In this document: positions 16,733-24,797 of the stretch, piece by piece | Position numbering within the stretch: position 1 is the first letter of the stretch | How the letters are laid out: every line of letters begins with the position of its first letter | DNA from: Mucilaginibacter sp. KACC 22773 | GTDB lineage: Bacteria; Bacteroidota; Bacteroidia; Sphingobacteriales; Sphingobacteriaceae | Length of the DNA: 64,000 nt | Reading direction: 5' to 3' | Assembly (NCBI RefSeq): GCF_028736215.1 | Contig: NZ_CP117883.1 | Span: 868,001 to 932,000, forward strand | Translations under genes and position numbers: made by a program | Notes under the pieces: model-generated | Told to the model about the DNA's origin: nothing | The model's database searches: none | What the model saw: only the letters and a program-made list of their open reading frames with translations

Positions 16733-17649
16733 TGATGAAAAATATTTACCTGGTTTTTATTGCGTTGTTGATTACAGCCGTTACCTCCTGCCAAAAAGAT
16801 GTTAACCCATATATTACCAAAGCGCAGGTTGATAAAATTGATAGTATACGGCACCCGGCTATAAAAAATGTTGCTTTTATTTACAATAATGAAGTTTACT
16901 TTTTAGCTGATTTTACAAGCAAACCACAGAAAATCACGAACAACGGATCGACTAAGAAGTTTATCAGGATGTCGCATGATCATACGAAATTTGCTTACAA
17001 AAACTTAGCGGGATCTATTGATATAGTTGATAAAACGGGTAAACTGCTGGCATCATTAACGCAATATAATGATATTCGCAATTTTGACTGGAGCGCCGAT
17101 GATAAAACACTGTACATCATCAATAGCGATAATGTAGCATTTTACGGGCCGGCCATGAAAGTGCCCGGTGTAATTTATTTTACCGGCTATTACAATTTCA
17201 TATCAGCCGCTGTATCAAAAAACGGCGATCTCGTGTACCTGCTGCGCAAATATAACTTTGATGCATTGGATCAGTACGAAATGGTAATAAGAAAGGCAAG
17301 CGGCGGCGATCCTGTTTTTTACAGGGCCGAGGAGTCGGGTTTGCCGCCTATGGCTACCATTAATTTTGCTGCTAACGGCCTGGATATGGTACTCGGTTTC
17401 GAGGGGCCTGGTGATGATGTATCAAACGTTTACCTGTTTGATAATATGGCCCAGTACCCAACTTATAAATTAGGTTTTAATTCCATAAGTACACCTGCTT
17501 ACCAAAGCAATATTAAATATATGCTTGGAGCGTTTGATGATGATTCGGGAAGTCATTTAATAGGCGCAGTTTATTTGGATACCGATATTAAGGATAATAA
17601 CAAAACCTTTGCCGGATATGCAGGTGTAAAATACCTGGATTGGAAATAA
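16732..17649 (+). CDS. Lipoprotein with predicted beta-propeller fold
   Basis: The 305-residue precursor has a lipoprotein signal ending in AVTSC (Cys about 20). Repeated segments of the type FIRMSHDHTKFAYKNLAGSIDIVD and FDWSADDKTLYII follow, which look like WD40/TolB-type propeller blades (S.D...l.Y). It overlaps the upstream barrel gene by one base and probably sits with it at the outer membrane. No catalytic motif is visible and the role is unknown. Confidence 0.72.
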   Translation: MMKNIYLVFIALLITAVTSCQKDVNPYITKAQVDKIDSIRHPAIKNVAFIYNNEVYFLADFTSKPQKITNNGSTKKFIRMSHDHTKFAYKNLAGSIDIVDKTGKLLASLTQYNDIRNFDWSADDKTLYIINSDNVAFYGPAMKVPGVIYFTGYYNFISAAVSKNGDLVYLLRKYNFDALDQYEMVIRKASGGDPVFYRAEESGLPPMATINFAANGLDMVLGFEGPGDDVSNVYLFDNMAQYPTYKLGFNSISTPAYQSNIKYMLGAFDDDSGSHLIGAVYLDTDIKDNNKTFAGYAGVKYLDWK

Positions 17650-17670
17650 CAATATGAAAATGCTTGTAGT

Positions 17671-17761
17671 GTTGTTAAGTCTTAAGTTCTAAGTCTTAAG
17701 TTGATTTTTTTGACTTAGAACTTCCGACTTAGAACTTAAGACTTAGTACTGCTGACTTAAC
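17671..17761. repeat. Tandem-word inverted repeat in convergent gap
   Basis: The left arm (17671-17702) is made of AAGTCTTAAGTTCTAAG words and the right arm (17712-17761) of GACTTAGAACTTAAGACTTAG words that are their reverse complement, around a T-rich loop. It fills the whole gap between the convergent lipoprotein and OlsF-like genes and could act as a bidirectional terminator. Confidence 0.85.
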
Positions 17762-17762
17762 A

Positions 17763-19517
17763 TTATAAATTTTTACCCAGTTTTTCCAATATATCCTGTG
17801 GTACCTGTTCCAGGTCGAGCACCAGGAAGCCATCAAGGCAATCGGCAAATTTAGGGTCGATGTTAAAGCTGATGATTTTGGCATTAAGCGCGATGTACTG
17901 GCGTAGCAATACCGGCACTTTCATATTGCGCGTTTCTACTTCCGATATCAGGTTATCAAGCCCCTTAAAACTATCTTCGCCGGCCATCAGCAAGTCGGTA
18001 TCGATGCTCGAAAAATCAACTTTAAATTTTTTGCGCGGTTTTACATATTGCGCCAGTTCATGATCAAAATGGTTGCGGTTGATATAATCTACGATGAGCG
18101 ATTTGGAGAATTTAGAAAATGAATTACTGATGCTTACCGGCCCTATCAAATAGCGGTACCTGGGGTTATCAATCAGGAATTTGAGGATGCCTTTCCAAAG
18201 TAAAAACAAGGGCAGTGGCTTAGTTTGGTATTCCTTGCGGATCCATGAACGCCCAAGCTCCAAACTTTTACGCAGCACCGGGGTAAACTGAGCTTTTAAC
18301 TTAAACAATTCGTTAAGGTAAAAGCCTGTTTTGCCTACGCTGTAAAATATCTCATCGCCCAAACCAATACGGTAAGCGCCAACTATAAGTTTGGCCTCAA
18401 AATCCCATATAAACAGGTGGTTGTAATAAATGTCGTATTCGTCAAGGTCGATAGCTTTGTTGCTGCCTTCGCCAATTTCGCGGAAGGTTATTTCACGCAG
18501 ACGGCCAATCTCGCGGATTACATTCGGGATCACCGAGGTTGGTACTATAAATACTTCATAGTTCTTTTCTATCCATATTCTATAGTTATCGCGCAACGGG
18601 GCAACCTCTTTTTCAAGTATATCCACGCTTATTTCGGGCACTATATCCTTTGGCTGCCGTTTTATTTTGAAAAGGTTACGCGGGCTAAAAATCTTCTTTT
18701 CTTCCTCCAATCCGGTGCCCAAAGCATAGGTACGGGCGCGTAAAAAATTCAGCAGTTTGGCGCTATTATTATAATCGGGCACATCCAATACATTAATGGG
18801 TTTGCCTATGCGTAGTTTAATGGTATGGCCTTGCTTGTTAAATAACTCCGACGGTAGTTTGGCCGTGCGCAGGGCTGGGTGTATCATACTGAGCAGATTA
18901 AACAATAAGCCGTTGTTGCCATGGAAGTAGATTGGGATAACAGGCACTTTTGCCTTCGCGATAATTTTACCTACTACGGGGTGCCATAAACGGTCGGTTA
19001 CCTGTTGTTGCTCTACTTTAAAGGTAGATACCTCGCCGGCCGGGAATATGCCTATCGGCGTACCATTGTTTAACAGCTCGAGCGTGTTTTTCAGGCCGCT
19101 GATGCTTGAGGAGTGCTCAACATTTTCAAACGGATTTACAGCAATAAAAAAATCGCTCAGGTTGGGGATTTTTTTAAGCAGGAAGTTGGCCATCAGTTTA
19201 GCATCCGGCCTTACCGTTAATAACATTTTTAACAACACCAGGCCCTCAATGCCACCGTAGGGGTGATTGGCTATGGCAATAAAGCTGCCGGTTTTGGGAA
19301 TGTGCCTCAGGTCGCGCTCGTCAAATTCAATATCGATGCCGCATCCTGCTAATATAGCGTCAATAAACTCGATGCCTTGTTTGGGCTGTGCCTGGGCAAA
19401 CAGTTCATTAACCTGGTTAATTTTCATTATTTCCATCAATAAAGCGGCCAGGCCAGGCATTTTCAGCTTATCAAGTTTAGTGGCTTTGGCAAACTCTTCG
19501 GTGGTTATTACTTTCAT
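17763..19517 (-). CDS. olsF: OlsF-like fused O-/N-acyltransferase (ornithine-lipid type)
   Basis: The 584-residue protein has two acyltransferase halves. The N-terminal half is PlsC-like: ANHPYGGIEG at 83-92, FPAGEVS at 158-164 and VPVIPIYFHG at 191-200 replace the usual HxxxxD, FPEGTRS and VPVIPV motifs. The C-terminal half (about 305-500) is a GNAT/OlsB-type domain (IREIGRLREITFREIGEG, FIWDFEAKLIVGAYRIG). This order matches OlsF, known from Flavobacterium johnsoniae and Serratia, which makes ornithine lipid from ornithine in one protein. The amino-acid substrate here is inferred, not shown. It is monocistronic on the minus strand. Confidence 0.72.
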   Translation of the reverse strand: MKVITTEEFAKATKLDKLKMPGLAALLMEIMKINQVNELFAQAQPKQGIEFIDAILAGCGIDIEFDERDLRHIPKTGSFIAIANHPYGGIEGLVLLKMLLTVRPDAKLMANFLLKKIPNLSDFFIAVNPFENVEHSSSISGLKNTLELLNNGTPIGIFPAGEVSTFKVEQQQVTDRLWHPVVGKIIAKAKVPVIPIYFHGNNGLLFNLLSMIHPALRTAKLPSELFNKQGHTIKLRIGKPINVLDVPDYNNSAKLLNFLRARTYALGTGLEEEKKIFSPRNLFKIKRQPKDIVPEISVDILEKEVAPLRDNYRIWIEKNYEVFIVPTSVIPNVIREIGRLREITFREIGEGSNKAIDLDEYDIYYNHLFIWDFEAKLIVGAYRIGLGDEIFYSVGKTGFYLNELFKLKAQFTPVLRKSLELGRSWIRKEYQTKPLPLFLLWKGILKFLIDNPRYRYLIGPVSISNSFSKFSKSLIVDYINRNHFDHELAQYVKPRKKFKVDFSSIDTDLLMAGEDSFKGLDNLISEVETRNMKVPVLLRQYIALNAKIISFNIDPKFADCLDGFLVLDLEQVPQDILEKLGKNL

Positions 19518-19591
19518 TTTTTAGATAGATGAATTAATTGTCAAATAGGTATCCTGAAATTTTTATTAATTTACGGTTGATAATGCTGTAA

Positions 19592-20458
19592 ATGAAAACA
19601 CCTGTAAAAAACTATCTTTCGGTAACCAAAAAAGAATGGAACGGAATGGTAGTGTTGATTATTTTAATAGCATTGATTTTAGCTGCGCCATACGCGTATC
19701 TAACCATCCGCAAAGATAATACAATAAATTTTAAAGAGTTTGATAAAGCCGCTGCAATGCTAAGCAAAGCAGATAGTACAGGCACCGCAGCAAGTGGCCC
19801 GGCAAGCAGCAGGAGCTCCCTGAAAGCTGCGCTATTTGCATTTAATCCCAACAATTTACCCGAGGCAGAATGGGAAAAACTGGGGCTGAGCGCAGATCAG
19901 GTTAAAGTAATAAAAAACTACGAGGCCAAAGGCGGCCGGTTTTATGCCAAAACCGATGTTAAAAAGATATACGCTATAACCGATGCTGACTACAAACGGC
20001 TGGAACCCTACATTAACCTGCCGGCCAGCGATAATTACACTAAGAAAGCAGCGCCCGGTGAAATTATAGAAATAAACAGTGCCGACTCGGCTAAGCTGAC
20101 GATGATCAGGGGCATTGGGCCTTCATTCGCCAGGCGTATTATCAGGTACCGGGACAGGCTTGGCGGTTTTTACAGCAAAGAACAGCTGAAAGAGGTATTT
20201 GGTATAGATGATAGCAAGTATGGCGAAATTAAAAACGGCATTGCTGTAAACAACAGCCATATTACCATGCTTGATATCAATAAAGCCACCTTCGACCAAC
20301 TGCGGCGCTTCCCATACTTGAGCTTTAAGCAGATAAATGCGATAATAGAGTACCACAACCAGCACGGCGATTATGAATCGATAGCTGATATGAAAAATAT
20401 TGCCATACTTGATGACGGAATTTTGCGTAAAATTGGGCCTTATTTAGTTTTTAAATGA
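19592..20458 (+). CDS. Membrane-anchored protein with three helix-hairpin-helix units
   Basis: The 288-residue protein has an N-terminal membrane segment (MVVLIILIALILAAPYAYL) and three ComEA-type HhH units: about 92-140 (WEKLGLSADQVKVIKNY), 155-210 (INSADSAKLTMIRGIGPSFARRII) and 225-288 (LDINKATFDQLRRFPYLS). HhH units bind DNA backbone non-specifically. A role in DNA uptake or envelope-near DNA binding is inferred from ComEA. Its stop overlaps the apt start by four bases (ATGA), implying co-transcription, though the functional link is unclear. Confidence 0.85.
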   Translation: MKTPVKNYLSVTKKEWNGMVVLIILIALILAAPYAYLTIRKDNTINFKEFDKAAAMLSKADSTGTAASGPASSRSSLKAALFAFNPNNLPEAEWEKLGLSADQVKVIKNYEAKGGRFYAKTDVKKIYAITDADYKRLEPYINLPASDNYTKKAAPGEIIEINSADSAKLTMIRGIGPSFARRIIRYRDRLGGFYSKEQLKEVFGIDDSKYGEIKNGIAVNNSHITMLDINKATFDQLRRFPYLSFKQINAIIEYHNQHGDYESIADMKNIAILDDGILRKIGPYLVFK

Positions 20459-20982
20459 TTACCGAGCAAATAAAGAAAGCCATCCGCGATATTCCTGATT
20501 TCCCGAAGCCGGGGATAATATTTAAGGACATAACCCCCATTTTAAAAGACCCCGCCCTGTGCGATAGTATTATTAATGCTTTTGTGGAGCAATTGAAGGG
20601 TGCCAAAATAGATGTGATTGCCGGGATAGAAAGTCGCGGGTTTTTATTCGGGCTTACGCTGGCTTCTAAATTGGGCGTTCCGTTTGTGCCAATACGTAAG
20701 GCAGGCAAGCTGCCGTATACCATAAAGCGCAAGGCCTATAAACTGGAGTATGGCGAAGCGGTAATTGAGTGCCATACCGATGCTTTTGAACCCGGCCAGC
20801 ACATCCTGATTCATGACGACCTGCTGGCTACCGGCGGTACTGTAACTGCAGCCAGCGAGCTTATTGAAGAGATGGGGGGCATAGTAGCCGGCTTCTCGTT
20901 TGTAGTTGAACTGGGCTTTCTGAAAGGCCGCGAGCGGATAGCGCCGATAAGCGATACGTTGGTGGTATTGGCGGGGTATTAA
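20455..20982 (+). CDS. apt: Adenine phosphoribosyltransferase
   Basis: The 175-residue enzyme converts adenine plus PRPP to AMP in purine salvage. It carries the type I PRTase fold with the PRPP loop HILIHDDLLATGGT at 116-129 and the adenine-binding ESRGFLFG at 59-66. Length and start fit the family. It is translationally coupled (4-base overlap) to the HhH gene upstream and is followed by a 727-base gap filled with repeats. Confidence 0.96.
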   Translation: MITEQIKKAIRDIPDFPKPGIIFKDITPILKDPALCDSIINAFVEQLKGAKIDVIAGIESRGFLFGLTLASKLGVPFVPIRKAGKLPYTIKRKAYKLEYGEAVIECHTDAFEPGQHILIHDDLLATGGTVTAASELIEEMGGIVAGFSFVVELGFLKGRERIAPISDTLVVLAGY

Positions 20983-21057
20983 CTTTAAAGTATCAGGTAG
21001 TTAGTATCAAGTATCAAGATTTTTTGATGTGCAGATTCCAGATGTGCAGATGATTTT

Positions 21058-21143
21058 GCCTGAACTGAATTTTTAGAATTAATTGAATTAGCCGAATTTT
21101 AAAATTCTGAAAATTCTTTAATTCGGTGAATTTTGGTTCAGAC
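21058..21143. repeat. Tandem-word inverted repeat
   Basis: CTGAACTGAATTTTTAGAATT (first 20 bases meant) on the left and AATTCGGTGAATTTTGGTTC on the right are imperfect reverse complements, with AATT-rich words between. A right-arm-like copy (TTTAATCCTAAAAATCAAGG then TTCAGAC) lies at 400-428, also close to the dispersed hairpin element, so the two repeat types travel together in both places. Upstream, 21000-21052 has single-arm words (AGTATCAAG, GATGTGCAGAT). Confidence 0.7.
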
Positions 21144-21151
21144 AAATTCTT

Positions 21152-21272
21152 GCGTTAGGGATCGGCGCGGATACCGGCCAGCGTGATTAAGGCCTGTGCA
21201 GTATGAGCAAAGAGCCCGGCCACAGGCAACGCCCTTATTAAGTATCAGGTAGTTAGTATCGAGTATCAAGAC
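21152..21272. repeat. Dispersed intergenic hairpin element, copy 2
   Basis: This is the second copy of the 252-370 element, on the same strand of the window. The arm-to-arm distance (76 bases) is identical and the conserved blocks are GCGGATACCGGCC, TGTGCAGTAT and AGGCAACGCCCTT. Copy 2 is also followed by TAGTTAGTATC-type words. No coding potential is seen. Confidence 0.7.
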
Positions 21273-21349
21273 TTTTTTACCTAAAGAAAGCTACAAATAA
21301 TTGTAAGAAAGTAATAAAAAATGACAATCCCGGTTGACTTGTGGTTGCT

Positions 21350-21530
21350 GTCCCCACTGAGGGTCTCTCTAATGCTATTAAATTAAGGCCGATTTAATAT
21401 CGAACACCGAATATCCAATTTCGGATAATGAAGGAAAAACTTCAGTGTTGGATATTCGAAATTCAGTGTTCGATATTATTTTACACTTCTGCTTCTCTTA
21501 ATTTAATAGTATAGGAACCCCCGCAAGGAC
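21350..21530. mobile_element. MITE-like element with nested inverted repeats
   Basis: The ends read GTCCCCACTGAGGG and, as reverse complement of the right end, GTCCTTGCGGGGG. They continue into a perfect 13-bp inverted repeat, CTATTAAATTAAG at 21375-21387 and CTTAATTTAATAG at 21497-21509. Inside is a second inverted repeat of AATATCGAACAC-type words (21396-21418 with 21441-21477). At 181 bp with no reading frame it resembles a miniature inverted-repeat element. No target duplication was recognised, so mobility is inference. Confidence 0.5.
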
Positions 21531-21709
21531 GGAATTGAATTTTTCTGAAAAATATTTTCGCCGCCTTTTCTTACCTAAAAACTATCCTATTCAAACTAAA
21601 CCTATTATTCATACCGTATACCATTTTGTACTATGATTACCCGGTGTTTTGGATGAAACTTTACCCATACTTTAATCGTTTATTTGTATAACCAGTTATA
21701 TAAATTAGT

Positions 21710-22888
21710 ATGGAAACCTTATTTACAGACGATCCGGCAATGCATGGATTCGACTTCTCTACCAGTGAAAATCAACGTATGGTGGGCCAGATGGCCAAAG
21801 ATTTTGCCGAGCGCCACATTAAACCCCATGTAATGGAATGGGACGAAGCGCAACATTTCCCCATTGAATTGTTTAAGCAATTAGGCGAATTGGGCATGAT
21901 GGGTGTGTTGGTTCCTGAACAATACGGCGGTTCTGGCTTTGGCTATTTTGAATATGTAACCGTTATTGCTGAAATTGCCAAAGTTTGCGGTTCTATCGGG
22001 TTATCAGTGGCCGCGCACAATTCGCTTTGCACCGGTCATATCCTGGCCTTTGGTAGCGAAGAGCAAAAAATGAAATGGCTGCCCAAACTGGCCACCTGCG
22101 AGTGGTTAGGTGCCTGGGGTTTAACAGAAGCCAACACCGGCAGCGATGCCTTGGGAATGAATACTACCGCCGTTTTAGATGGCGACCACTACATAGTAAA
22201 CGGATCAAAAAACTGGATTACCCATGGCAAAAGCAGCAATGTGGCTGTGGTAATGGTGCGCACCGGGGCAAAAGGCGATTCGCATGGCATTTCGGCGCTG
22301 GTTATTGAAAAAGGTACGCCCGGTTTTACCCACGGCAAAAAAGAAAACAAACTGGGCATGCGCGCATCTGAAACTACCGAACTGATATTTGACAATTGCC
22401 GCGTACCTAAAGAAAACCTGCTGGGCGCCGAAGGCGAAGGCTTTAAACAAGCCATGAAGGTTTTGGATGGTGGCCGAATTTCTATAGCAGCTTTATCATT
22501 AGGCATAGCCAAAGGCGCCTTCGAGGCAGCCGTAGCTTACTCTAAAGAACGCAGGCAGTTTGGGCAGCCGATAAGCAATTTCCAGGGCATTGCCTTTAAA
22601 CTGGCCGATATGGCTACCGAAATTGAAGCGTCTGAATTATTGATTATGCAAGCCGCCGACCTGAAGAACCGTCACCAGCCGGTTACCAAACAATCGGCCA
22701 TGGCCAAATACTTTGCATCAGAAACAGCAGTACGCGCAGCCACCGAGGCGGTACAGATTTTTGGCGGCTACGGCTACACCAAAGATTTCCCGGTTGAAAA
22801 ATATTACCGCGATGCCAAGCTATGCACCATAGGCGAGGGGACGAGCGAGATCCAGAAGATTGTGATAAGCAGGGAGGTGGCGAGGTAG
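21710..22888 (+). CDS. Acyl-CoA dehydrogenase
   Basis: The 392-residue flavoprotein has the three acyl-CoA dehydrogenase domains: N-terminal helices, a beta domain (WGLTEANTGSDALGMNTTA, substrate/FAD contacts) and C-terminal helices (RRQFGQPISNFQ, QIFGGYGYTKDFPVEKYYRDAK). The catalytic base is E376 in IGEGTSE, as in short/medium-chain enzymes. It catalyses the first step of beta-oxidation or of branched-chain acyl-CoA breakdown, passing electrons to ETF; the chain-length preference cannot be told. It stands alone after a long repeat-filled gap. Confidence 0.93.
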   Translation: METLFTDDPAMHGFDFSTSENQRMVGQMAKDFAERHIKPHVMEWDEAQHFPIELFKQLGELGMMGVLVPEQYGGSGFGYFEYVTVIAEIAKVCGSIGLSVAAHNSLCTGHILAFGSEEQKMKWLPKLATCEWLGAWGLTEANTGSDALGMNTTAVLDGDHYIVNGSKNWITHGKSSNVAVVMVRTGAKGDSHGISALVIEKGTPGFTHGKKENKLGMRASETTELIFDNCRVPKENLLGAEGEGFKQAMKVLDGGRISIAALSLGIAKGAFEAAVAYSKERRQFGQPISNFQGIAFKLADMATEIEASELLIMQAADLKNRHQPVTKQSAMAKYFASETAVRAATEAVQIFGGYGYTKDFPVEKYYRDAKLCTIGEGTSEIQKIVISREVAR

Positions 22889-23000
22889 TTGTGAGTTGTG
22901 AGTTGTGAGTTGTGAGTTGTGAGTTGTGAGTTGTGAGTTGTGAGTTGTGAGTTGTGAGTTGTGAGTTGTGAGTTGTGAGTTGTGAGTTGTGAGTTGTGAG
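22889..23000 (+). repeat. Sixteen exact tandem copies of TTGTGAG
   Basis: The 112 bases immediately after the acyl-CoA dehydrogenase stop codon are exactly 16 perfect heptamers. No opposite arm is found nearby, so unlike the other word arrays this one cannot fold on itself. Long frames read across it are artefacts of its periodicity. Confidence 0.95.
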
Positions 23001-23082
23001 AAATTGGCGGACAAGGTAGGCAATTCTGAAAATTCTGATTCAGAAGAGATTACATTTAACAATAAATAACATTCGTAAATAA

Positions 23083-23129
23083 AAAATGCTTTTTCAAAAC
23101 TTTATATTTAAAGATTGAAAAAGCATTTT
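23083..23129 (+). promoter_or_regulatory. Hairpin that would cover a TTG start codon
   Basis: AAAATGCTTTTTCAA (23083-23097) and TTGAAAAAGCATTTT (23115-23129) are perfect 15-bp reverse complements with a 17-base A/T-rich loop. The right arm is the first five codons of the secreted-protein gene, including its TTG start. Confidence 0.75.
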
Positions 23130-23738
23130 GTCATAACCTTTATCTTATCGATGGCCGTTAATTGTGGATATGCCCAGGATTTAACTTTTAAGCCTCGGCG
23201 TATTCTAACAAAGTTAACTGCCGCAGATTCACTGCGTAAAAATAGTAGTGTCACCTATTTTACAGCTTCTCGTCCTGTCATTGAAAGTTTTGTATTATCT
23301 GTAGATCAAACCAAGGTAGAAGTGCTCCACGGGCCCCTTTATGATGGCGCAAGAGAATATTATGTTCAAGTGCTTGTAAAGTTAACCAATACATCTGCCG
23401 ATACTTTACGATATCTCAGTATGTCATGTTCCTGGTGGGATATTTACAGAACAGATAATCAAAATATAAATGTTTTTTCACCGAATATCTGTTATAAAAA
23501 TTCGCCTATAACTTGTTTGGTACCGCCTCATCAGTTTGTAATAAGGAACATTATCGTTTTGGTTCCCAAAGAAATGGCATCTGTAATTTTTAAAATAGGA
23601 ATGGCGGTGCAGAGGAAATTCGTTAACAGTTTGCTTAAGGATGAGGTGTTGCTAAGTTCAATTGCACCGACAAACCAGCATATAATATGGTCTAATTATG
23701 TAATGGTTTCGCAGTGGAAGGCTAAAAAAAGCAGGTAG
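23115..23738 (+). CDS. Secreted hypothetical protein
   Basis: The 207-residue precursor starts at a TTG (MKKHFVITFILSMAVNCGYA, a clean signal peptide cut before QD). No in-frame ATG lies upstream before a stop. The mature part is beta-rich with a central CSWWDIYRTDNQNINVF; the overall pattern, with measured strands and a conserved Trp-Trp, recalls small periplasmic Ig-like proteins, but I do not recognise the family. The start codon lies in a perfect hairpin arm. The next gene, also secreted, is broken. Confidence 0.7.
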   Translation: MKKHFVITFILSMAVNCGYAQDLTFKPRRILTKLTAADSLRKNSSVTYFTASRPVIESFVLSVDQTKVEVLHGPLYDGAREYYVQVLVKLTNTSADTLRYLSMSCSWWDIYRTDNQNINVFSPNICYKNSPITCLVPPHQFVIRNIIVLVPKEMASVIFKIGMAVQRKFVNSLLKDEVLLSSIAPTNQHIIWSNYVMVSQWKAKKSR

Positions 23739-23836
23739 TTCGTTAATGCTTTAATTAAAGTTGAACAGGCTGTTTGCCAAAGGCATTAGATTAAAACATA
23801 TAATGTATATTAGTGCCTGTTAGCTTATTAATTTAT

Positions 23837-24385
23837 ATGTCATTTCGTTTACTGACACTTGTATTTTGTATAAGCCCGTTTATCCTTTTTGCTCAGGCTT
23901 GACCCAAAAAAGCAATTAAGAAATTAGGAGCAAATCCTATCTACATAATAGATAGCGTACGCGTATCTAAGCAGGAAATGATGGACTATGATGCTAAGCA
24001 GGTTACCTTAGTTCATGTACTCACCGATTCCGATGCAATAAATGGATATGGACAAGAAGCTATCGATGGTGTTGTTTTAATAGAGTCAAAAAAATTCGCA
24101 ACAAAACGGTATATAAGATTTTTAAGAAAGGTATCTGCCCAATATGATAGTGTTTATAAAGCAACTAATACCGATACTACCTTTCAATATGTAGTGAATG
24201 ATAAAATACAGAAGGGCGACTTTGCAGGTAATCTTGCTTTGATCGATAACGATAATTTTTTGGCTTTAACACTACTTACCGCAGAAGAATTAAAACGAGA
24301 TTACGGTATTAATGATAAACTTATTGGCATTTTGATTAAAGCACGCAGGCCGGATAACCTTTTTAATGGCAAGAAAAAATTTTAA
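23837..24385 (+). pseudogene. Secreted plug-domain-like protein with an in-frame TGA
   Basis: From ATG 23837 the frame reads a full signal peptide (MSFRLLTLVFCISPFILFAQ), then TGA at 23900-23902, then stays open to 24385. The downstream part, with IYIIDSVRV and DSDAINGYGQEAIDGVVLIES, resembles the short TonB-receptor plug-like domain found in many Bacteroidota secreted proteins (compare the DGV...YG..G.dGVilI pattern). Without the stop the product would be 182 residues. The later ATG at 23978 would give a protein without its signal. A recent nonsense mutation is the simplest reading; a sequencing error is possible. Confidence 0.75.
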
Positions 24386-24457
24386 TCATTGGTAACTCAC
24401 ATTTAACCATATTGTAGATAAAGGCATTACCCCAATCAACTATTTCAACTTCCCTAT

Positions 24458-24487
24458 TTGATATTCAAAACCAAATAGTTAACTTTG
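24458..24487 (+). promoter_or_regulatory. Promoter of rpsU
   Basis: TTG at 24458-24460 and TAACTTTG at 24480-24487 are spaced by 19 bases, a perfect Bacteroidota promoter. The transcript should begin around 24491-24494, leaving a leader of about 25 bases that contains the Shine-Dalgarno site. Confidence 0.8.
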
Positions 24488-24497
24488 CCCTCCCTTG

Positions 24498-24506
24498 AAA
24501 GGAGGT
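24498..24506 (+). promoter_or_regulatory. Strong Shine-Dalgarno site of rpsU
   Basis: AAAGGAGGT is a near-complete complement to the 16S anti-SD and lies 12 bases before the ATG. Most genes in this window have no such site. In Flavobacteriia bS21 helps hide the anti-SD on the ribosome, and rpsU is reported as a rare SD-dependent gene, consistent with autocontrol. Confidence 0.85.
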
Positions 24507-24518
24507 ATTTAGGAAATT

Positions 24519-24713
24519 ATGATCATTATTAACGTAAAAGACGGCGAATCATTAGACAAAGCATTGAAACGCTTCAAAAAGAAATTTGAAAAAACAGGTG
24601 TTTTAAGAGAGCTTCGCAGTCGTCAGGCTTTTGAAAAAAAATCTGTAACCCGTCGTCATGTTGTTAAACATGCCATCTACAAGCAAAATATGAACTTAGA
24701 AACCACTGTTTAA
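24519..24713 (+). CDS. rpsU: 30S ribosomal protein S21
   Basis: The 64-residue basic protein MIIINVKDGESLDKALKRFK... with SRQAFEKKSVTRR is a typical bS21. It sits near the 3' end of 16S rRNA, beside the anti-SD. It has its own strong promoter and an unusually strong Shine-Dalgarno site. Upstream lies the broken plug-like gene; downstream the recombinase gene follows after 84 bases. Confidence 0.97.
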   Translation: MIIINVKDGESLDKALKRFKKKFEKTGVLRELRSRQAFEKKSVTRRHVVKHAIYKQNMNLETTV

Positions 24714-24797
24714 TTCTGTCAAAAGAATTTTTCAGTTTTCTTAACACTATATTAAAACTATTTGTACATTCAATCTCTGGATGTTCAAATAGTTTTT

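Noticed and set aside
22820..23062. Minus-strand ORF encoding SQLTTHN repeats
   Set aside because: It is the translation of the TTGTGAG heptamer array plus the antisense of the acyl-CoA dehydrogenase end, with no start context or homology-like features.
24488..24506. Hairpin between CCCTCCC and the rpsU Shine-Dalgarno site
   Set aside because: The C-rich part lies at the predicted transcription start, so most of it would not be in the mRNA; pairing is probably irrelevant in RNA.
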